DNA of 59,080 nt from Endomicrobium sp. (GCA_031289585.1 JAITPF010000016.1:1-59080); one strand, 5' to 3'. Shown: positions 17,528 to 27,080, numbered from the stretch's first letter. Notes: generated by a model not told the origin, from the sequence alone. Numbers and translations are program-made.

Positions 17528-17763
17528 TGAGCAGTGATAAGAGATATACTATAGACGTTCTTTTTTTTAAAGACCTAATACAAAAGCAAATTTCTGCAAT
17601 TGCGTCACAGATATCTGATAATTTTAAGGATAAAGAACTTTTAGTAATTGCGGTTTTAAATAGTTTTATTTTTTGTGCTGATTTTGTCGTAAGGTATGGT
17701 TTGGATTATAATGGACCTTTTAGAGGATTGTTCTACATAGGACAATTAAAGGGAGTTTGTTAA
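17527..17763 (+). pseudogene. hpt: Hypoxanthine phosphoribosyltransferase with internal deletion
   Basis: The 78-codon ORF joins an HPRT N-terminus (DLIQKQISAIASQISDNF... LLVIAVLNSFIFCAD) directly to the HPRT C-terminus (FVVRYGLDYNGPFRGLFYIG). The central 100 or so residues, including the PRPP-binding EDIVDTG loop, are absent, so it cannot be an active salvage enzyme. The deletion is in frame, and both ends keep their contacts: ATG overlaps the tilS stop by 1 nt and the TAA abuts the ftsH ATG. Position between tilS and ftsH is the normal place for hpt. Confidence 0.85.
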
Positions 17764-19722
17764 ATGAATAAGAAAAATCCCTGGTTTATATTTTTCTGGA
17801 TAACTCTATTTGTTATTATATTTATGCTTATGAATTTTGCCAAACAAAGAGGAACGGAGGTAGATCTTGAATATTCCCAGTTTAAACAATATATAAGAGC
17901 TGGAAATGTATCAAAGGTTTTAGTGTCTCCAGGACTTATTAAAGGACAGTTTAGAGATAGTGATGGTGTTTTGAAAAGATTTAAAACTGTTCCAATGGAT
18001 GATCAAAACCTTATAAAAGATATGGAAGATAATAAAATACTTGAATTTTCATCTGTAGAAAAAAATGGATGGATTGGACCTTTACTATTAAGTTGGGGAC
18101 CTATAATTCTTTTAATTTTGTTTTGGCTTTGGATGATGCGTGGCATGGCTGCTGGTGGTAAACAGGCTATATCCTTTGGTAAAACAAAAGCAAAACTCGC
18201 AGGAAACAACGCAGAAAAAAAGACTACTTTTAAAGATGTTGCAGGTTGTGATGAAGCAAAAGAGGAACTTCAGGAAATAGTAGCTTTTTTGAAAGATCCA
18301 GCAAAGTTTCAAAAACTCGGCGGAAAAATTCCTAAAGGTGTTTTGCTTTTCGGATCGCCAGGGACAGGAAAAACATTACTTGCGAAAGCTGTAGCAGGTG
18401 AAGCTGGCGTTCCATTTTTCTCTTCAAGCGGTTCAGAATTTGTTGAAATGTTTGTGGGTGTTGGCGCTTCAAGAGTAAGAGATTTGTTTGATCGTGGCAG
18501 AAAATCTGCTCCGTGTTTATTGTTTATAGATGAAATAGATGCCGTAGGTAGGCACCGATTCGCAGGTATTGGTGGTGGACATGACGAAAGAGAGCAGACA
18601 TTGAATCAACTTCTTGTTGAAATGGACGGTTTTGATACTAAAGAGGGTGTGATTTTAATTGCAGCTACAAACAGACCGGATGTTTTAGATCCCGCACTTT
18701 TAAGACCTGGAAGGTTTGACAGGCAAGTTGTTGTTCCAAGTCCTGACCTTAAAGATAGAGAAGAAATACTTGGGGTTCATTCGAAAAAGATAAAAATGGG
18801 TAGTGATGTAAACTTGAATGTTATCGCAAGAAGGACTCCCGGGTTTGTTGGTGCGGATCTTGCAAATCTTGTAAACGAAGCGGCTCTTCTTGCTGCAAGA
18901 AATGATCAGAAGACTGTGAATATGAAGAATATGGAAGAAGCAATAGATAGGATTCTTGCTGGACCTCAAAGAAAATCGCGTTTGATGTCTGACAAAGAAA
19001 GAAGAATTATTGCTTATCACGAGTCTGGACACACTCTTGTTGCAAAGTTTTTACCATCAGCTGATCCTGTTCATAAAGTTTCTATAATTCCTCGTGGTCC
19101 TGCTTTAGGATATACGTTACAACTTCCAGAAGAGGATAAATATTTGACTTCAAAATCTGAGCTTTTAGATAGACTTTCTATACTATTTGGCGGACGTGTT
19201 ACGGAAGAAATAGTGTTTTCAGAGATCACCACAGGTGCTCAAAATGATATAGCTAAAGCTACGGAAATTGCTATGAGAATGGTTACTGAATTTGGTATGA
19301 GCGATAAAATAGGTCCTTTGGCTTTGCAAAGACCAAATGAAGAAATATTTTTGGGAAGGGATATTTCAAAAGATGCAAGACATTCTGGAAAAACCTCTGA
19401 ACTTATAGATGATGAAGTTAAAAGTATTATAGATGGGGCAAAAATTAAAGCTGCTAAAATTATTAAAGAAAATATGAATATTTTGAATAAAATTGTTAAC
19501 TATCTTTTGGAAAGAGAAAACTTAAGTGGTGAAGATATAGATAAAATAATAAAAGGCGAAGAATTAATACCTTTATCTAAAAATGATTCTACAAGTACAG
19601 AAAATAAAAATGAAGTTGCTAATGATTCTACAAGTACAAAAGATAAAAATAAAGTTGCTGTTGAAAAAGAAGTTATAAAAGAAAAGGGGTTGAGTGGTAA
19701 AATACAAAGTGAACCCATTTAA
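17764..19722 (+). CDS. ftsH: ATP-dependent zinc metalloprotease FtsH
   Basis: This membrane-anchored AAA+ protease degrades misfolded membrane proteins and regulatory substrates. Two helices (about 8-24 and 105-125) flank a periplasmic domain. Walker A GSPGTGKT is near residue 197, the SRH region [20 protein letters not shown] follows, and the zinc site HESGH is near 419. Length is normal at 652. The C-terminal tail has two copies of NDSTST(E/K)(N/D)KN, a lineage-specific low-complexity extension. folE overlaps the 3' end. Confidence 0.98.
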   Translation: MNKKNPWFIFFWITLFVIIFMLMNFAKQRGTEVDLEYSQFKQYIRAGNVSKVLVSPGLIKGQFRDSDGVLKRFKTVPMDDQNLIKDMEDNKILEFSSVEKNGWIGPLLLSWGPIILLILFWLWMMRGMAAGGKQAISFGKTKAKLAGNNAEKKTTFKDVAGCDEAKEELQEIVAFLKDPAKFQKLGGKIPKGVLLFGSPGTGKTLLAKAVAGEAGVPFFSSSGSEFVEMFVGVGASRVRDLFDRGRKSAPCLLFIDEIDAVGRHRFAGIGGGHDEREQTLNQLLVEMDGFDTKEGVILIAATNRPDVLDPALLRPGRFDRQVVVPSPDLKDREEILGVHSKKIKMGSDVNLNVIARRTPGFVGADLANLVNEAALLAARNDQKTVNMKNMEEAIDRILAGPQRKSRLMSDKERRIIAYHESGHTLVAKFLPSADPVHKVSIIPRGPALGYTLQLPEEDKYLTSKSELLDRLSILFGGRVTEEIVFSEITTGAQNDIAKATEIAMRMVTEFGMSDKIGPLALQRPNEEIFLGRDISKDARHSGKTSELIDDEVKSIIDGAKIKAAKIIKENMNILNKIVNYLLERENLSGEDIDKIIKGEELIPLSKNDSTSTENKNEVANDSTSTKDKNKVAVEKEVIKEKGLSGKIQSEPI

Positions 19723-20284
19723 TTTTGATGAAAAAAAGGCACAGCAGGCCATAAAACTTTTGCTTGAATCTTTTGATGAAGATTTAAACAGAGAAGGTAT
19801 TAAACATACACCTGAAAGAGTTGCAGAGTTTTATAAAGAAGCTTTGTCTGGAAATGCGATTGATCCTTTAAAACTTATTCATAAACATTATGTAACAAAA
19901 TATCACGAAGAAGTAGTTTTAATTAAAGATATTCCATTTTATTCTATCTGCGAGCATCATTTACTTCCTTTTTTCGGTAAAGCGCATATAGCGTATATAC
20001 CTAAAAAAGACAGAATAATCGGTGTATCAAAATTTGTAAGACTACTCGAAGTTTTTACAAATAGACTACAGTTTCAAGAAAGACTTACAAAGCAGGTTGC
20101 AGATACGATAATGAAATCTGTAAAACCGCACGGAGTTATGGTGGTTGTTGAAGCGGAACATTTGTGTATGACGATGAGAGGCGTTAAAAAGCCTGGTTCA
20201 AAAATGATTACTTCTGCAATGCATGGTATATTTTTAAAAGATGTAAGGACGCGTTCTGAAGCAATGTCGTTATTAAAAGGGTAA
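19694..20284 (+). CDS. folE: GTP cyclohydrolase I
   Basis: The first enzyme of tetrahydrofolate synthesis, forming dihydroneopterin triphosphate. The zinc/active-site segment FYSICEHHLLPFFGKAHIAY, the SKFVRLLEVF helix and the C-terminal CMTMRGV motif are intact; 196 residues is typical. The GTG start at 19694 has GGGG about four bases upstream and lies 29 bp inside ftsH. A second in-frame GTG at 19709 is a weaker option. folP follows after about 105 bp with its own promoter. Confidence 0.96.
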   Translation: MVKYKVNPFNFDEKKAQQAIKLLLESFDEDLNREGIKHTPERVAEFYKEALSGNAIDPLKLIHKHYVTKYHEEVVLIKDIPFYSICEHHLLPFFGKAHIAYIPKKDRIIGVSKFVRLLEVFTNRLQFQERLTKQVADTIMKSVKPHGVMVVVEAEHLCMTMRGVKKPGSKMITSAMHGIFLKDVRTRSEAMSLLKG

Positions 20285-20358
20285 AAAAGCATAGTATTGG
20301 TGTTTTTTGCTCATTGTAAGTGGGTTAAGCAGCGATGTCCGTACAATAAGTTACAAAA

Positions 20359-20386
20359 TTGACAAAATTGGCAATTGTGATATAAG
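20359..20386 (+). promoter_or_regulatory. Promoter placed directly before the folP start codon
   Basis: TTGACA (20359-20364) and TATAAG (20381-20386) are 16 bp apart. The expected transcription start, about 20390-20393, coincides with the ATG at 20390, and no Shine-Dalgarno is present. This is the arrangement expected of a leaderless mRNA. Confidence 0.55.
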
Positions 20387-20389
20387 CAA

Positions 20390-21556
20390 ATGATTATCAG
20401 AAAGGCAATTATTAATAATTTTAACGATGCTTTAAAACTTGTAAAAAATACTAGTTGCGCTAGTTCTGTTTACAAATTGCTTGCAAAAAAAGCGATACTT
20501 GAACCAATAATTATTGAAAAAATAGATAATAGAGCAGCAAACATTTTAAAACAAGAAGCCATTTCTGTTGGAGCAGATGCTGCAGTAAACGAAAATGTCA
20601 GCAGATTTAAACGATGTGTATCAGAAGCAGTTCTATTTGCCAATATAAATCAGATTGAAAAATTAATAAATAAGCTTCACTTACAGCCGTTTGGATTGGA
20701 AGAAGTTGCTTTAAAACTTGAAAATATATTAAAAGAAAAAAAAGTTTTTAAGTATAGAAAAAAATCTCTTAATTTATCAAAGCCTGTTGTAATGGGTATT
20801 GTAAATATGGATCCCAATTCTTTTTCTGGAGATGGTCTTACAGATCCTGATAAAGCTCTTAAACAAGCAGTTGAATTTGAAAAATTTGGGGCTGAAATTA
20901 TAGATATAGGCGCAGAATCTTCAAGACCTGGTGTAAAGCTTATAGATGCAAAAACAGAAATAAGTAGATTACTTCCTGCTCTTAGAAAAATAAAAAACAA
21001 TATTAATATTCCAATTTCAGTAGATACCTATAAATATGAAACGGCAAAAGCAGCTCTTGATGAAGGTGCAGATATAGTAAATGATATTTTTGCTTTAAGG
21101 AAAGGTAAGGAGAAGCTAGCAAAACTTATTGCAGATACAAAAGCTGGTTTGATACTTATGCACATGAAAGGCATACCTAAAAATATGCAAGTCTTACCTG
21201 AATATAAAAATTGTACTTCAGAAGTATATGAGTTTCTTGCTCAAAGAAAAGAATATGCAATGAGCTTTGGCATAGAAGAAGATTATATTGCAGTTGATCC
21301 TGGCCATGGTTTTGGAAAAACTGTAAAGCACAATGTTGAATTGATCAAAAATATAAGTGTTTTCTCAACGCTTGGCGCGATTGTAGGGGCAGTATCAAGG
21401 AAGAGCTTTGTAAGAACAATTGCAGGAGAAGATAAAACTGCGTTTATTGCTGCAAATTTTTTTACAGTGTATTGTGGTGCCGATATTATAAGAGTGCACG
21501 ATGTAAAAGAAACAGTAAACGCTTTAAAAATAGTTGAAACTTTTCGGAGAGTTTGA
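20390..21556 (+). CDS. folP: Dihydropteroate synthase with N-terminal extension
   Basis: Condenses p-aminobenzoate with pterin pyrophosphate. The TIM-barrel domain (about 125-388) shows VMGIVNMDPNSFSGDG, EIIDIGAESSRPG, ISVDTYK and VDPGHGFGKT. About 120 extra N-terminal residues, including AANILKQEAISVGADAA, match the extension found in some bacterial and archaeal DHPS proteins. No Shine-Dalgarno precedes ATG 20390. Its stop overlaps the cdaA start region (TTGATG). Confidence 0.95.
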   Translation: MIIRKAIINNFNDALKLVKNTSCASSVYKLLAKKAILEPIIIEKIDNRAANILKQEAISVGADAAVNENVSRFKRCVSEAVLFANINQIEKLINKLHLQPFGLEEVALKLENILKEKKVFKYRKKSLNLSKPVVMGIVNMDPNSFSGDGLTDPDKALKQAVEFEKFGAEIIDIGAESSRPGVKLIDAKTEISRLLPALRKIKNNINIPISVDTYKYETAKAALDEGADIVNDIFALRKGKEKLAKLIADTKAGLILMHMKGIPKNMQVLPEYKNCTSEVYEFLAQRKEYAMSFGIEEDYIAVDPGHGFGKTVKHNVELIKNISVFSTLGAIVGAVSRKSFVRTIAGEDKTAFIAANFFTVYCGADIIRVHDVKETVNALKIVETFRRV

Positions 21557-22323
21557 TGGCAACTCTATTAAATATTTACAATACATACATAGTCAACGTT
21601 CTTGATATATTTATACTTACTATAATATTCTATAGAATTATTCTTGTTATAAAAGGAACAAGAGCAATACAAATTGTTGTTGGGATATTATTTATTCTGG
21701 TGCTTACAATAGTTGCAAGAAACATTTTACATCTTAAGGCATTGTCGTGGCTTTTGGAGAATTTTTGGTTTGCTGCAGTAATAATCCTTGCTGTTGTGTT
21801 TCAGATAGAGATACGTAATGTTTTAGCTCAAACTGGCGGACAAATATGGGGAGCAAAAGCTAAAATAAAAGATTCTTATGTGACAGGAATTATAGAGGCT
21901 GTTGAAGATTTAAGTACATCTTTGACAGGTGGACTTATAGCTATAGAGAACGAGATTGGCTTGAAAAATTTTACAGAAGCGGGAATATTATTAAATGCAA
22001 ATATTTCAAAAGAGTTGTTACTTTCAATTTTTAAAAATAAATCTGCACCTTTACATGATGGAGCAGTAATAATATTTAATGGTAAAATTGTAGCTGCAGG
22101 GTGTTTGCTTCCTTTAAGTCATAATACAAATGTAAAGATATTTGGCACTAGACACAGAGCAGCTCTTGGTTTAAGCGAAGTAACAGATGCAATTACAATT
22201 ATTGTTTCCGAAGAAACAGGACAAATATCAGTTGCTTATAAAGGAAAACTAAACGGAAATATATCACCTGCAAAACTTAGAGAAATAATTAATACAAATG
22301 GCGAGGTTTTGAAATCAATATGA
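21556..22323 (+). CDS. cdaA: Diadenylate cyclase CdaA
   Basis: Makes cyclic di-AMP at the membrane. Three N-terminal helices (about 10-85) precede the DAC domain with the catalytic motifs HDGAVIIF (DGA) and GTRHRAALGLSE (RHR). The track start TTG 21553 is less likely than ATG 21556, which follows GGAGAG. The gene sits in the conserved cdaA-cdaR-glmM cluster that links c-di-AMP to cell-wall precursor synthesis, but here cdaR is only a stub. ATGA overlap connects it to the stub. Confidence 0.95.
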   Translation: MATLLNIYNTYIVNVLDIFILTIIFYRIILVIKGTRAIQIVVGILFILVLTIVARNILHLKALSWLLENFWFAAVIILAVVFQIEIRNVLAQTGGQIWGAKAKIKDSYVTGIIEAVEDLSTSLTGGLIAIENEIGLKNFTEAGILLNANISKELLLSIFKNKSAPLHDGAVIIFNGKIVAAGCLLPLSHNTNVKIFGTRHRAALGLSEVTDAITIIVSEETGQISVAYKGKLNGNISPAKLREIINTNGEVLKSI

Positions 22324-22418
22324 AGAGATTGTATGTTAAAATAAGAAAAAACTGGCAACTTAAATTGCTTGCTTTAATGCTTGCAGTTTTTGTCTGGTTG
22401 TATGCAGGATATGTGTAA
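22320..22418 (+). pseudogene. cdaR: CdaR/YbbR stub: membrane anchor only
   Basis: A 32-codon ORF, too short for the track, reads MKRLYVKIRKNWQLKLLALM then LAVFVWLYAGYV and stops. This is the N-terminal anchor of YbbR-family CdaR, whose normal product continues with several periplasmic YbbR domains that are entirely missing. The ATG overlaps the cdaA stop (ATGA) and the TAA directly abuts the glmM ATG, so translational coupling is intact. It could still make a single-pass membrane peptide. Confidence 0.75.
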
Positions 22419-23759
22419 ATGAAATTATTTGGAACTGACGGTATAAGGAGCGATTCATCCAGATTTCCTTTTGATAATGAGACACTTGAAGTTATTGGCA
22501 GATCGGTTGCCGAAACTTTGAGTAATGGGAATAATATTCTTATTATCCGCGATACAAGAGAATCTGGAAAAAGAATACAAAAAGAGTTGGCAAAAGGCTT
22601 CCTAAGTGCTGGTGTGACACCGATTTTTGGCGGTGTTATGCCTACTTCTGCAGCTTCTTTTCTTATGCGGAAGTGTAAATATTCAGCAGCAATAGTAATA
22701 TCGGCAAGCCATAATCCGTATATGGATAATGGAATAAAGATTTTTAATTCGAAAGGATTAAAACTTGCGGATTCTATAGAGGAAAAAATTGAAAAGAAAA
22801 TACATAAATATCTCGATTTTAAAAGTATTGTTTTAAGAAAAAAAATAAAAATAAAAGAAAATTCTAAACTTTTAAAGTTTTATGAAGAGTTTGTTATAAA
22901 AAATTTTTTAGGAAAAAGTCTTAAAGGGAAAATAATAGTTATAGATTGTGCTAATGGTGCATCTTATAGATGTGCTTCTTATGTTCTAAAGAAACTTGGA
23001 GCAAAAGTTATTGCATTAAATGTTAAGCCAAACGGTAAAAACATAAATTTAAACTGTGGTGCTCTTCACCCTGAATATGCCGCAAAAGTAGTAAAAGAAC
23101 AAAAAGCGTTCTGTGGGCTTGCTTTTGACGGAGATGCTGACAGATTAATATGTATTGATGAGAATGGTATTGTAAGAGATGGTGATTATTTTCTTGCTGC
23201 AATGGCGGGTTGGTTAAAAAGCAAAAAGAAACTTAAAAATAATACTTTAGTTTCTACAGTTATGGCAAACATAGGATTTTTGCAATCGATGAAAAGAAAA
23301 AATATAAAAGTGATATCTGCAAAAGTCGGTGATAGATATGTTATGGAGGATATGAAAAGATATAAAGCTTCGCTTGGTGGTGAGCAGTCGGGGCATTTTA
23401 TATTTAAAGATATTTTAGCTACGGGTGATGGATTACTAAGTGCAGTAATACTTCTTTCAGCGTTGAGTAGCGAAAATAAAACGATGTCGGAATTTTTGAA
23501 TGTAGTTGAAAAATTTCCACAGGTATTTATAAACAAAAAAGTTTCAGAAAAAATTTCCGTTGAAAAACTTCCAAAATCTTGTCAACTTATTAAAAATTAT
23601 GAAAAAGTTTTAGGGGTAAATGGACGTACACTTGTAAGATATTCAGGTACAGAGAATCTTTTAAGAGTTATGGTTGAGGGAAAGGATGAAAAAAAAATAA
23701 AAATAATAGCAGAAAACATAGCAGAGACAATAGACAAAGAAATAGAATCTTATAAATAA
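22419..23759 (+). CDS. glmM: Phosphoglucosamine mutase
   Basis: Interconverts glucosamine-6-P and glucosamine-1-P for UDP-GlcNAc synthesis. The phosphoserine loop ISASHNPYMDNGIKIF (Ser near 96), metal-binding FDGDADRLI, sugar loop GGEQSGH and phosphate loop RYSGTENLLRVM are all intact over 446 residues. It starts immediately after the cdaR stub. Together with GlmS, encoded about 1 kb downstream, it completes the amino-sugar branch. Confidence 0.97.
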   Translation: MKLFGTDGIRSDSSRFPFDNETLEVIGRSVAETLSNGNNILIIRDTRESGKRIQKELAKGFLSAGVTPIFGGVMPTSAASFLMRKCKYSAAIVISASHNPYMDNGIKIFNSKGLKLADSIEEKIEKKIHKYLDFKSIVLRKKIKIKENSKLLKFYEEFVIKNFLGKSLKGKIIVIDCANGASYRCASYVLKKLGAKVIALNVKPNGKNINLNCGALHPEYAAKVVKEQKAFCGLAFDGDADRLICIDENGIVRDGDYFLAAMAGWLKSKKKLKNNTLVSTVMANIGFLQSMKRKNIKVISAKVGDRYVMEDMKRYKASLGGEQSGHFIFKDILATGDGLLSAVILLSALSSENKTMSEFLNVVEKFPQVFINKKVSEKISVEKLPKSCQLIKNYEKVLGVNGRTLVRYSGTENLLRVMVEGKDEKKIKIIAENIAETIDKEIESYK

Positions 23760-23831
23760 TATTTTCTATTTATTTCTTATTATTTCTATCTGCTGGCAGG
23801 ATTGGAATAAATGAGAGGGTGTTAAAATAAA

Positions 23832-24578
23832 ATGATAAAGCTTGGTGTAAATATCGATCATATAGCAACAATAAGACAAGCAAGAAAAGAAGGCTTTCCT
23901 TCAATAATTGAAGCTGCAGCAATATGTGAAAAAGGTGGGGCAGATAGTATAACTGTACATTTAAGGGAAGATAGAAGACATATTCAAGATAAAGATATTT
24001 ATGATTTAAGAAAGTCGCTTAGAACAAAATTAAATCTTGAGATGGCTGCAAGCGAAGAAATAGTTAAAATAGCTTTGGATGTAAAGCCAAACTTTGTATG
24101 TATAGTTCCTGAAAAAAGACAGGAACTTACTACAGAAGGCGGTCTTGATGTTGAAAATCAAAAAAATAAACTTGTAGGTATTGTAGATAGACTTAAAAAA
24201 GCGGGAATTATTGTAAGTATGTTTATTGATGCAAATGTAGAACAAGTGTTGGCATGCAACGAAATAAAAGCTGATGCTATAGAAATTCACACGGGAAAAT
24301 ATGCAAGGTTTTTAAAAGAAAATGGTTCAAATTCTTCTGACTTTAAAGAGGAAATAAAAAGAATCTCTAAAGCATCACAAGAAGCAATAAAAAAAGGACT
24401 TATACTAAATGCCGGACACGGATTAGATTATGATAATATAAAGCAAATCTGTGAAATTTCTGGTATGAATGAGTTTAACATAGGTTTTTCAATTATTGCC
24501 AGATCAGTATTTATAGGTCTTGAAACAGCTGTCAAAAATATGAAAGAGCTTATAGTTAGAGGCTTGTGTTCATACTAA
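23832..24578 (+). CDS. pdxJ: Pyridoxine 5'-phosphate synthase
   Basis: Forms pyridoxine phosphate from 1-deoxyxylulose-5-P and 3-amino-2-oxopropyl phosphate, the last ring-closing step of the DXP-dependent vitamin B6 route. LGVNIDHIATIRQAR at the N-terminus, ITVHLREDRRHI, KPNFVCIVPEKRQELTTEGG and LNAGHGLDYDN are family signatures; 248 residues is normal. It lies 72 bp after glmM and is followed by a long inverted repeat. Confidence 0.97.
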   Translation: MIKLGVNIDHIATIRQARKEGFPSIIEAAAICEKGGADSITVHLREDRRHIQDKDIYDLRKSLRTKLNLEMAASEEIVKIALDVKPNFVCIVPEKRQELTTEGGLDVENQKNKLVGIVDRLKKAGIIVSMFIDANVEQVLACNEIKADAIEIHTGKYARFLKENGSNSSDFKEEIKRISKASQEAIKKGLILNAGHGLDYDNIKQICEISGMNEFNIGFSIIARSVFIGLETAVKNMKELIVRGLCSY

Positions 24579-24670
24579 TTAAGAGCAAAAATAGCCAACT
24601 GCTGCGTTGCTCAAGGTATTTTGCTATTACCATACTTTTGTGCCTTGCAGTTGGCTATTTTTGCTCTTAA
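24579..24670. repeat. 24-bp perfect inverted repeat between pdxJ and glmS
   Basis: TTAAGAGCAAAAATAGCCAACTGC (24579-24602) is exactly inverted at 24647-24670, with a 44-bp loop. The right arm contains TATTTTT, so a transcript could terminate here in either direction. The element could equally be a small MITE-like insertion. It begins on the last base of the pdxJ stop region. Confidence 0.75.
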
Positions 24671-24721
24671 CGCTTTTGCCCTATAGTACGAAAAAATTCT
24701 AATTTTAATAAGGACTAAAAT

Positions 24722-26551
24722 GTGTGTGGAATTGTTGGGTATATAGGTAAGAAGAATGCTGTAGATGTAATATTAAAGGGTTTGAAAAAACTTGAATACA
24801 GAGGATATGATTCCGCTGGTATTGCTGTTGTAGTTGATAAAGAATTATATATAAGAAGAAGTGTAGGAAAACTTTGTAATCTTAGTGCAAGTCTTGAAAA
24901 GAATCCCGTAAATGCCAATATAGGTATAGGTCATACACGTTGGGCAACACACGGCAAACCGTCTGAAGAAAATGCTCATCCACATATGGATCCTACAAAA
25001 AGCATTGTTATTGTACATAATGGCATAATAGAAAATTATGTTGAGTTAAGAGCTAAACTTCAAATATATGGACAAGAATTCAAATCTGAAACTGACACTG
25101 AAGTAATAGCACATCTTATAAAAAAACATTATAAAAATAATTTGCTTCATGCTACACAAAAAACTTTAAGTGAAGTTAGAGGTTCTTACGCTCTTGGAAT
25201 AGTATGTAAAGACGAACCTGATAAAATAATATGTGCAAGACGAGATGCACCTTTAATTATAGGTGTTGGTAAAGGAGAGAATTTTATAGCTTCAGATATT
25301 CCTGCATTGCTTCCTTATACACGCGATATGATTTTTCTTGAAAATGGTGATATCGCTGAAATCACTGCAGATAAAATAATTATAAAAGATATTAAAGATA
25401 ATATAATAAACAGAGAAATGAAAAACATACAATGGGATGCCGCACAAGCTGAGAAAGACGGATATAAACATTTTATGTTAAAAGAAATATTTGAACAACC
25501 ACGTACAATAGAAGATACTTTTAGAGGTAGAATTTATCCTGACGAAGGGAAAGTTTATATTGAAGAAGTTAAACTCAAAGAAGAATATATTAGAAATATC
25601 TCAAATATTTATGTTGTGGCTTGTGGAACAGCATACTATGCAGGACTTGTATCAAGATTTTTGTTTGAAAATTTTTCAAAAATACCTACTGAAGTTGATA
25701 TAGCTTCCGAGTTTAGATATAGGGAGCCAATTTTAAATGAAAAAACTTTAGTTGTTATTATTTCACAATCTGGCGAGACTGCAGATACTTTGGCAGCTTT
25801 AAGACTTGCAAAAAGTAAAGGATGCCAGACGCTTGCGGTATGCAACGTTTTAGGGTCAAGTATTAGTCGCGAAGCTATGCATGTAATTTATACTCATTGC
25901 GGTCCTGAAATAGGCGTTGCCTCTACAAAAGCTTTTACTGGGCAGCTTACTGCTCTTTATATATTTGCTTTAGATTTGGCTTCTAAAAAAGGAAAACTTA
26001 CAAATGAAGAATTAAAAAAATATTTAAAAGAATTATGGGAAATTCCTTTGAAAATAAGTGAATTTTTAAAAAATACTGAATCTGTACAAGCTATTGCAAA
26101 AGTATTTGCACACAAAAGAGATTTTTTGTATTTAGGGAGATATGTAAATTATCCAGTTGCATTAGAAGGTGCATTAAAACTTAAAGAGATTTCATATATA
26201 CATGCTGAAGGTTATGCTGCAGGTGAAATGAAACATGGCCCAATAGCCTTAATTGATGAATCTATGCCTATTGTTGCTATAGTAGTTGAAAGTAAGGTAT
26301 ATGAAAAAACAATTTCAAATATAGAAGAAGCAAAGGCTAGAGGTGGGACTATTATAGTGGTAGCAAATGAATCTGATAAAGAAATTAGAGATAAAAGCGA
26401 TTACATAATTTGTGTTCCTAAAACCGATGAATTTGTATCGCCAATTATGACTGTAATTCCATTGCAACTTTTGGCTTATTATATTTCAGTTTTCTTAGGT
26501 TGCGATGTAGATCAACCAAGAAATTTAGCAAAATCTGTCACAGTAGAATAA
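24722..26551 (+). CDS. glmS: Glutamine-fructose-6-phosphate aminotransferase (isomerizing)
   Basis: Makes glucosamine-6-P, the entry to UDP-GlcNAc. The product begins MCGIVGYIG, so Cys2 is the glutaminase nucleophile after Met removal. HTRWATHGKP and the two SIS domains (VACGTAYYAG; SQSGETADTLAAL; CGPEIGVASTKAFT) follow, and the protein ends in NLAKSVTVE as usual. The start is GTG 24722 with AGGA seven bases upstream; the overlapping ATG at 24720 is out of frame. No glmS ribozyme was recognised upstream. Confidence 0.98.
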   Translation: MCGIVGYIGKKNAVDVILKGLKKLEYRGYDSAGIAVVVDKELYIRRSVGKLCNLSASLEKNPVNANIGIGHTRWATHGKPSEENAHPHMDPTKSIVIVHNGIIENYVELRAKLQIYGQEFKSETDTEVIAHLIKKHYKNNLLHATQKTLSEVRGSYALGIVCKDEPDKIICARRDAPLIIGVGKGENFIASDIPALLPYTRDMIFLENGDIAEITADKIIIKDIKDNIINREMKNIQWDAAQAEKDGYKHFMLKEIFEQPRTIEDTFRGRIYPDEGKVYIEEVKLKEEYIRNISNIYVVACGTAYYAGLVSRFLFENFSKIPTEVDIASEFRYREPILNEKTLVVIISQSGETADTLAALRLAKSKGCQTLAVCNVLGSSISREAMHVIYTHCGPEIGVASTKAFTGQLTALYIFALDLASKKGKLTNEELKKYLKELWEIPLKISEFLKNTESVQAIAKVFAHKRDFLYLGRYVNYPVALEGALKLKEISYIHAEGYAAGEMKHGPIALIDESMPIVAIVVESKVYEKTISNIEEAKARGGTIIVVANESDKEIRDKSDYIICVPKTDEFVSPIMTVIPLQLLAYYISVFLGCDVDQPRNLAKSVTVE

Positions 26552-26563
26552 TTTTGATTTATC

Positions 26564-26645
26564 TTTTGAGTTTATACTTCTTTATGTGCCAACTCATTTA
26601 CAATCATAGCAAATTTCGTTGGCACAGCGTTATCTAAACTCAAAA
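26564..26645 (+). terminator. Nested inverted repeats downstream of glmS
   Basis: TTTTGAGTTTA (26564-26574) pairs with TAAACTCAAAA (26635-26645), and inside it GTGCCAAC (26586-26593) pairs with GTTGGCAC (26618-26625). A folded transcript would form a long interrupted hairpin. Only a short T run follows, so it may be a processing or stability element rather than a simple terminator. Confidence 0.45.
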
Positions 26646-26704
26646 TACTTCACAAAATCTGTAGAATATAAGTTGCTATTGTGAACTTTGTCTAAGGTAT
26701 ACAT

Positions 26705-27040
26705 ATGAATATAGGGATTGATATTGAAGAAGTTAAAAGATTTGCCAAATATGTAAAAGATAAAGATTATCTAGAACGTATTTTCGCAAAAGAAGAAATA
26801 TCTTATTCTATTCTTAGAAAGAATGCTGTACAACATTTAGCAGCTCGTTTTGCAGCAAAAGAAGCCGTATGGAAAGCGTTAAGTACTAAAAATAAAAAAC
26901 TCATCATTACTGATATTTCAATTCAAAATACTAAAAACGGTAAACCACAAGTCTATATTAAAAATAAACAATACAAAAAAATAGAAGTATCATTGTCGCA
27001 TACAAAAAAATATGTTGCAGCAGTGGCAATTGCTTTTTAG
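26705..27040 (+). CDS. acpS: Holo-[acyl-carrier-protein] synthase
   Basis: Transfers phosphopantetheine from CoA to apo-ACP. The N-terminal metal-binding GIDIEEVKRF and RFAAKEAVWKAL motifs, and the C-terminal VSLSHTKKYVAAVAIA, are diagnostic; 111 residues is slightly short but complete. AAGG precedes the ATG by about 8 bases. nnrD follows after 55 bp, a pairing common in bacteria. Confidence 0.95.
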   Translation: MNIGIDIEEVKRFAKYVKDKDYLERIFAKEEISYSILRKNAVQHLAARFAAKEAVWKALSTKNKKLIITDISIQNTKNGKPQVYIKNKQYKKIEVSLSHTKKYVAAVAIAF

Positions 27041-27080
27041 AATATGTTACACTAAAAATTAGAGTATTTAAATTTTGTGT

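Noticed and set aside
24671-24721. glmS ribozyme
   Set aside because: Only about 50 bp separate the inverted repeat from the glmS start, too little for the ribozyme, and no core motif was seen.
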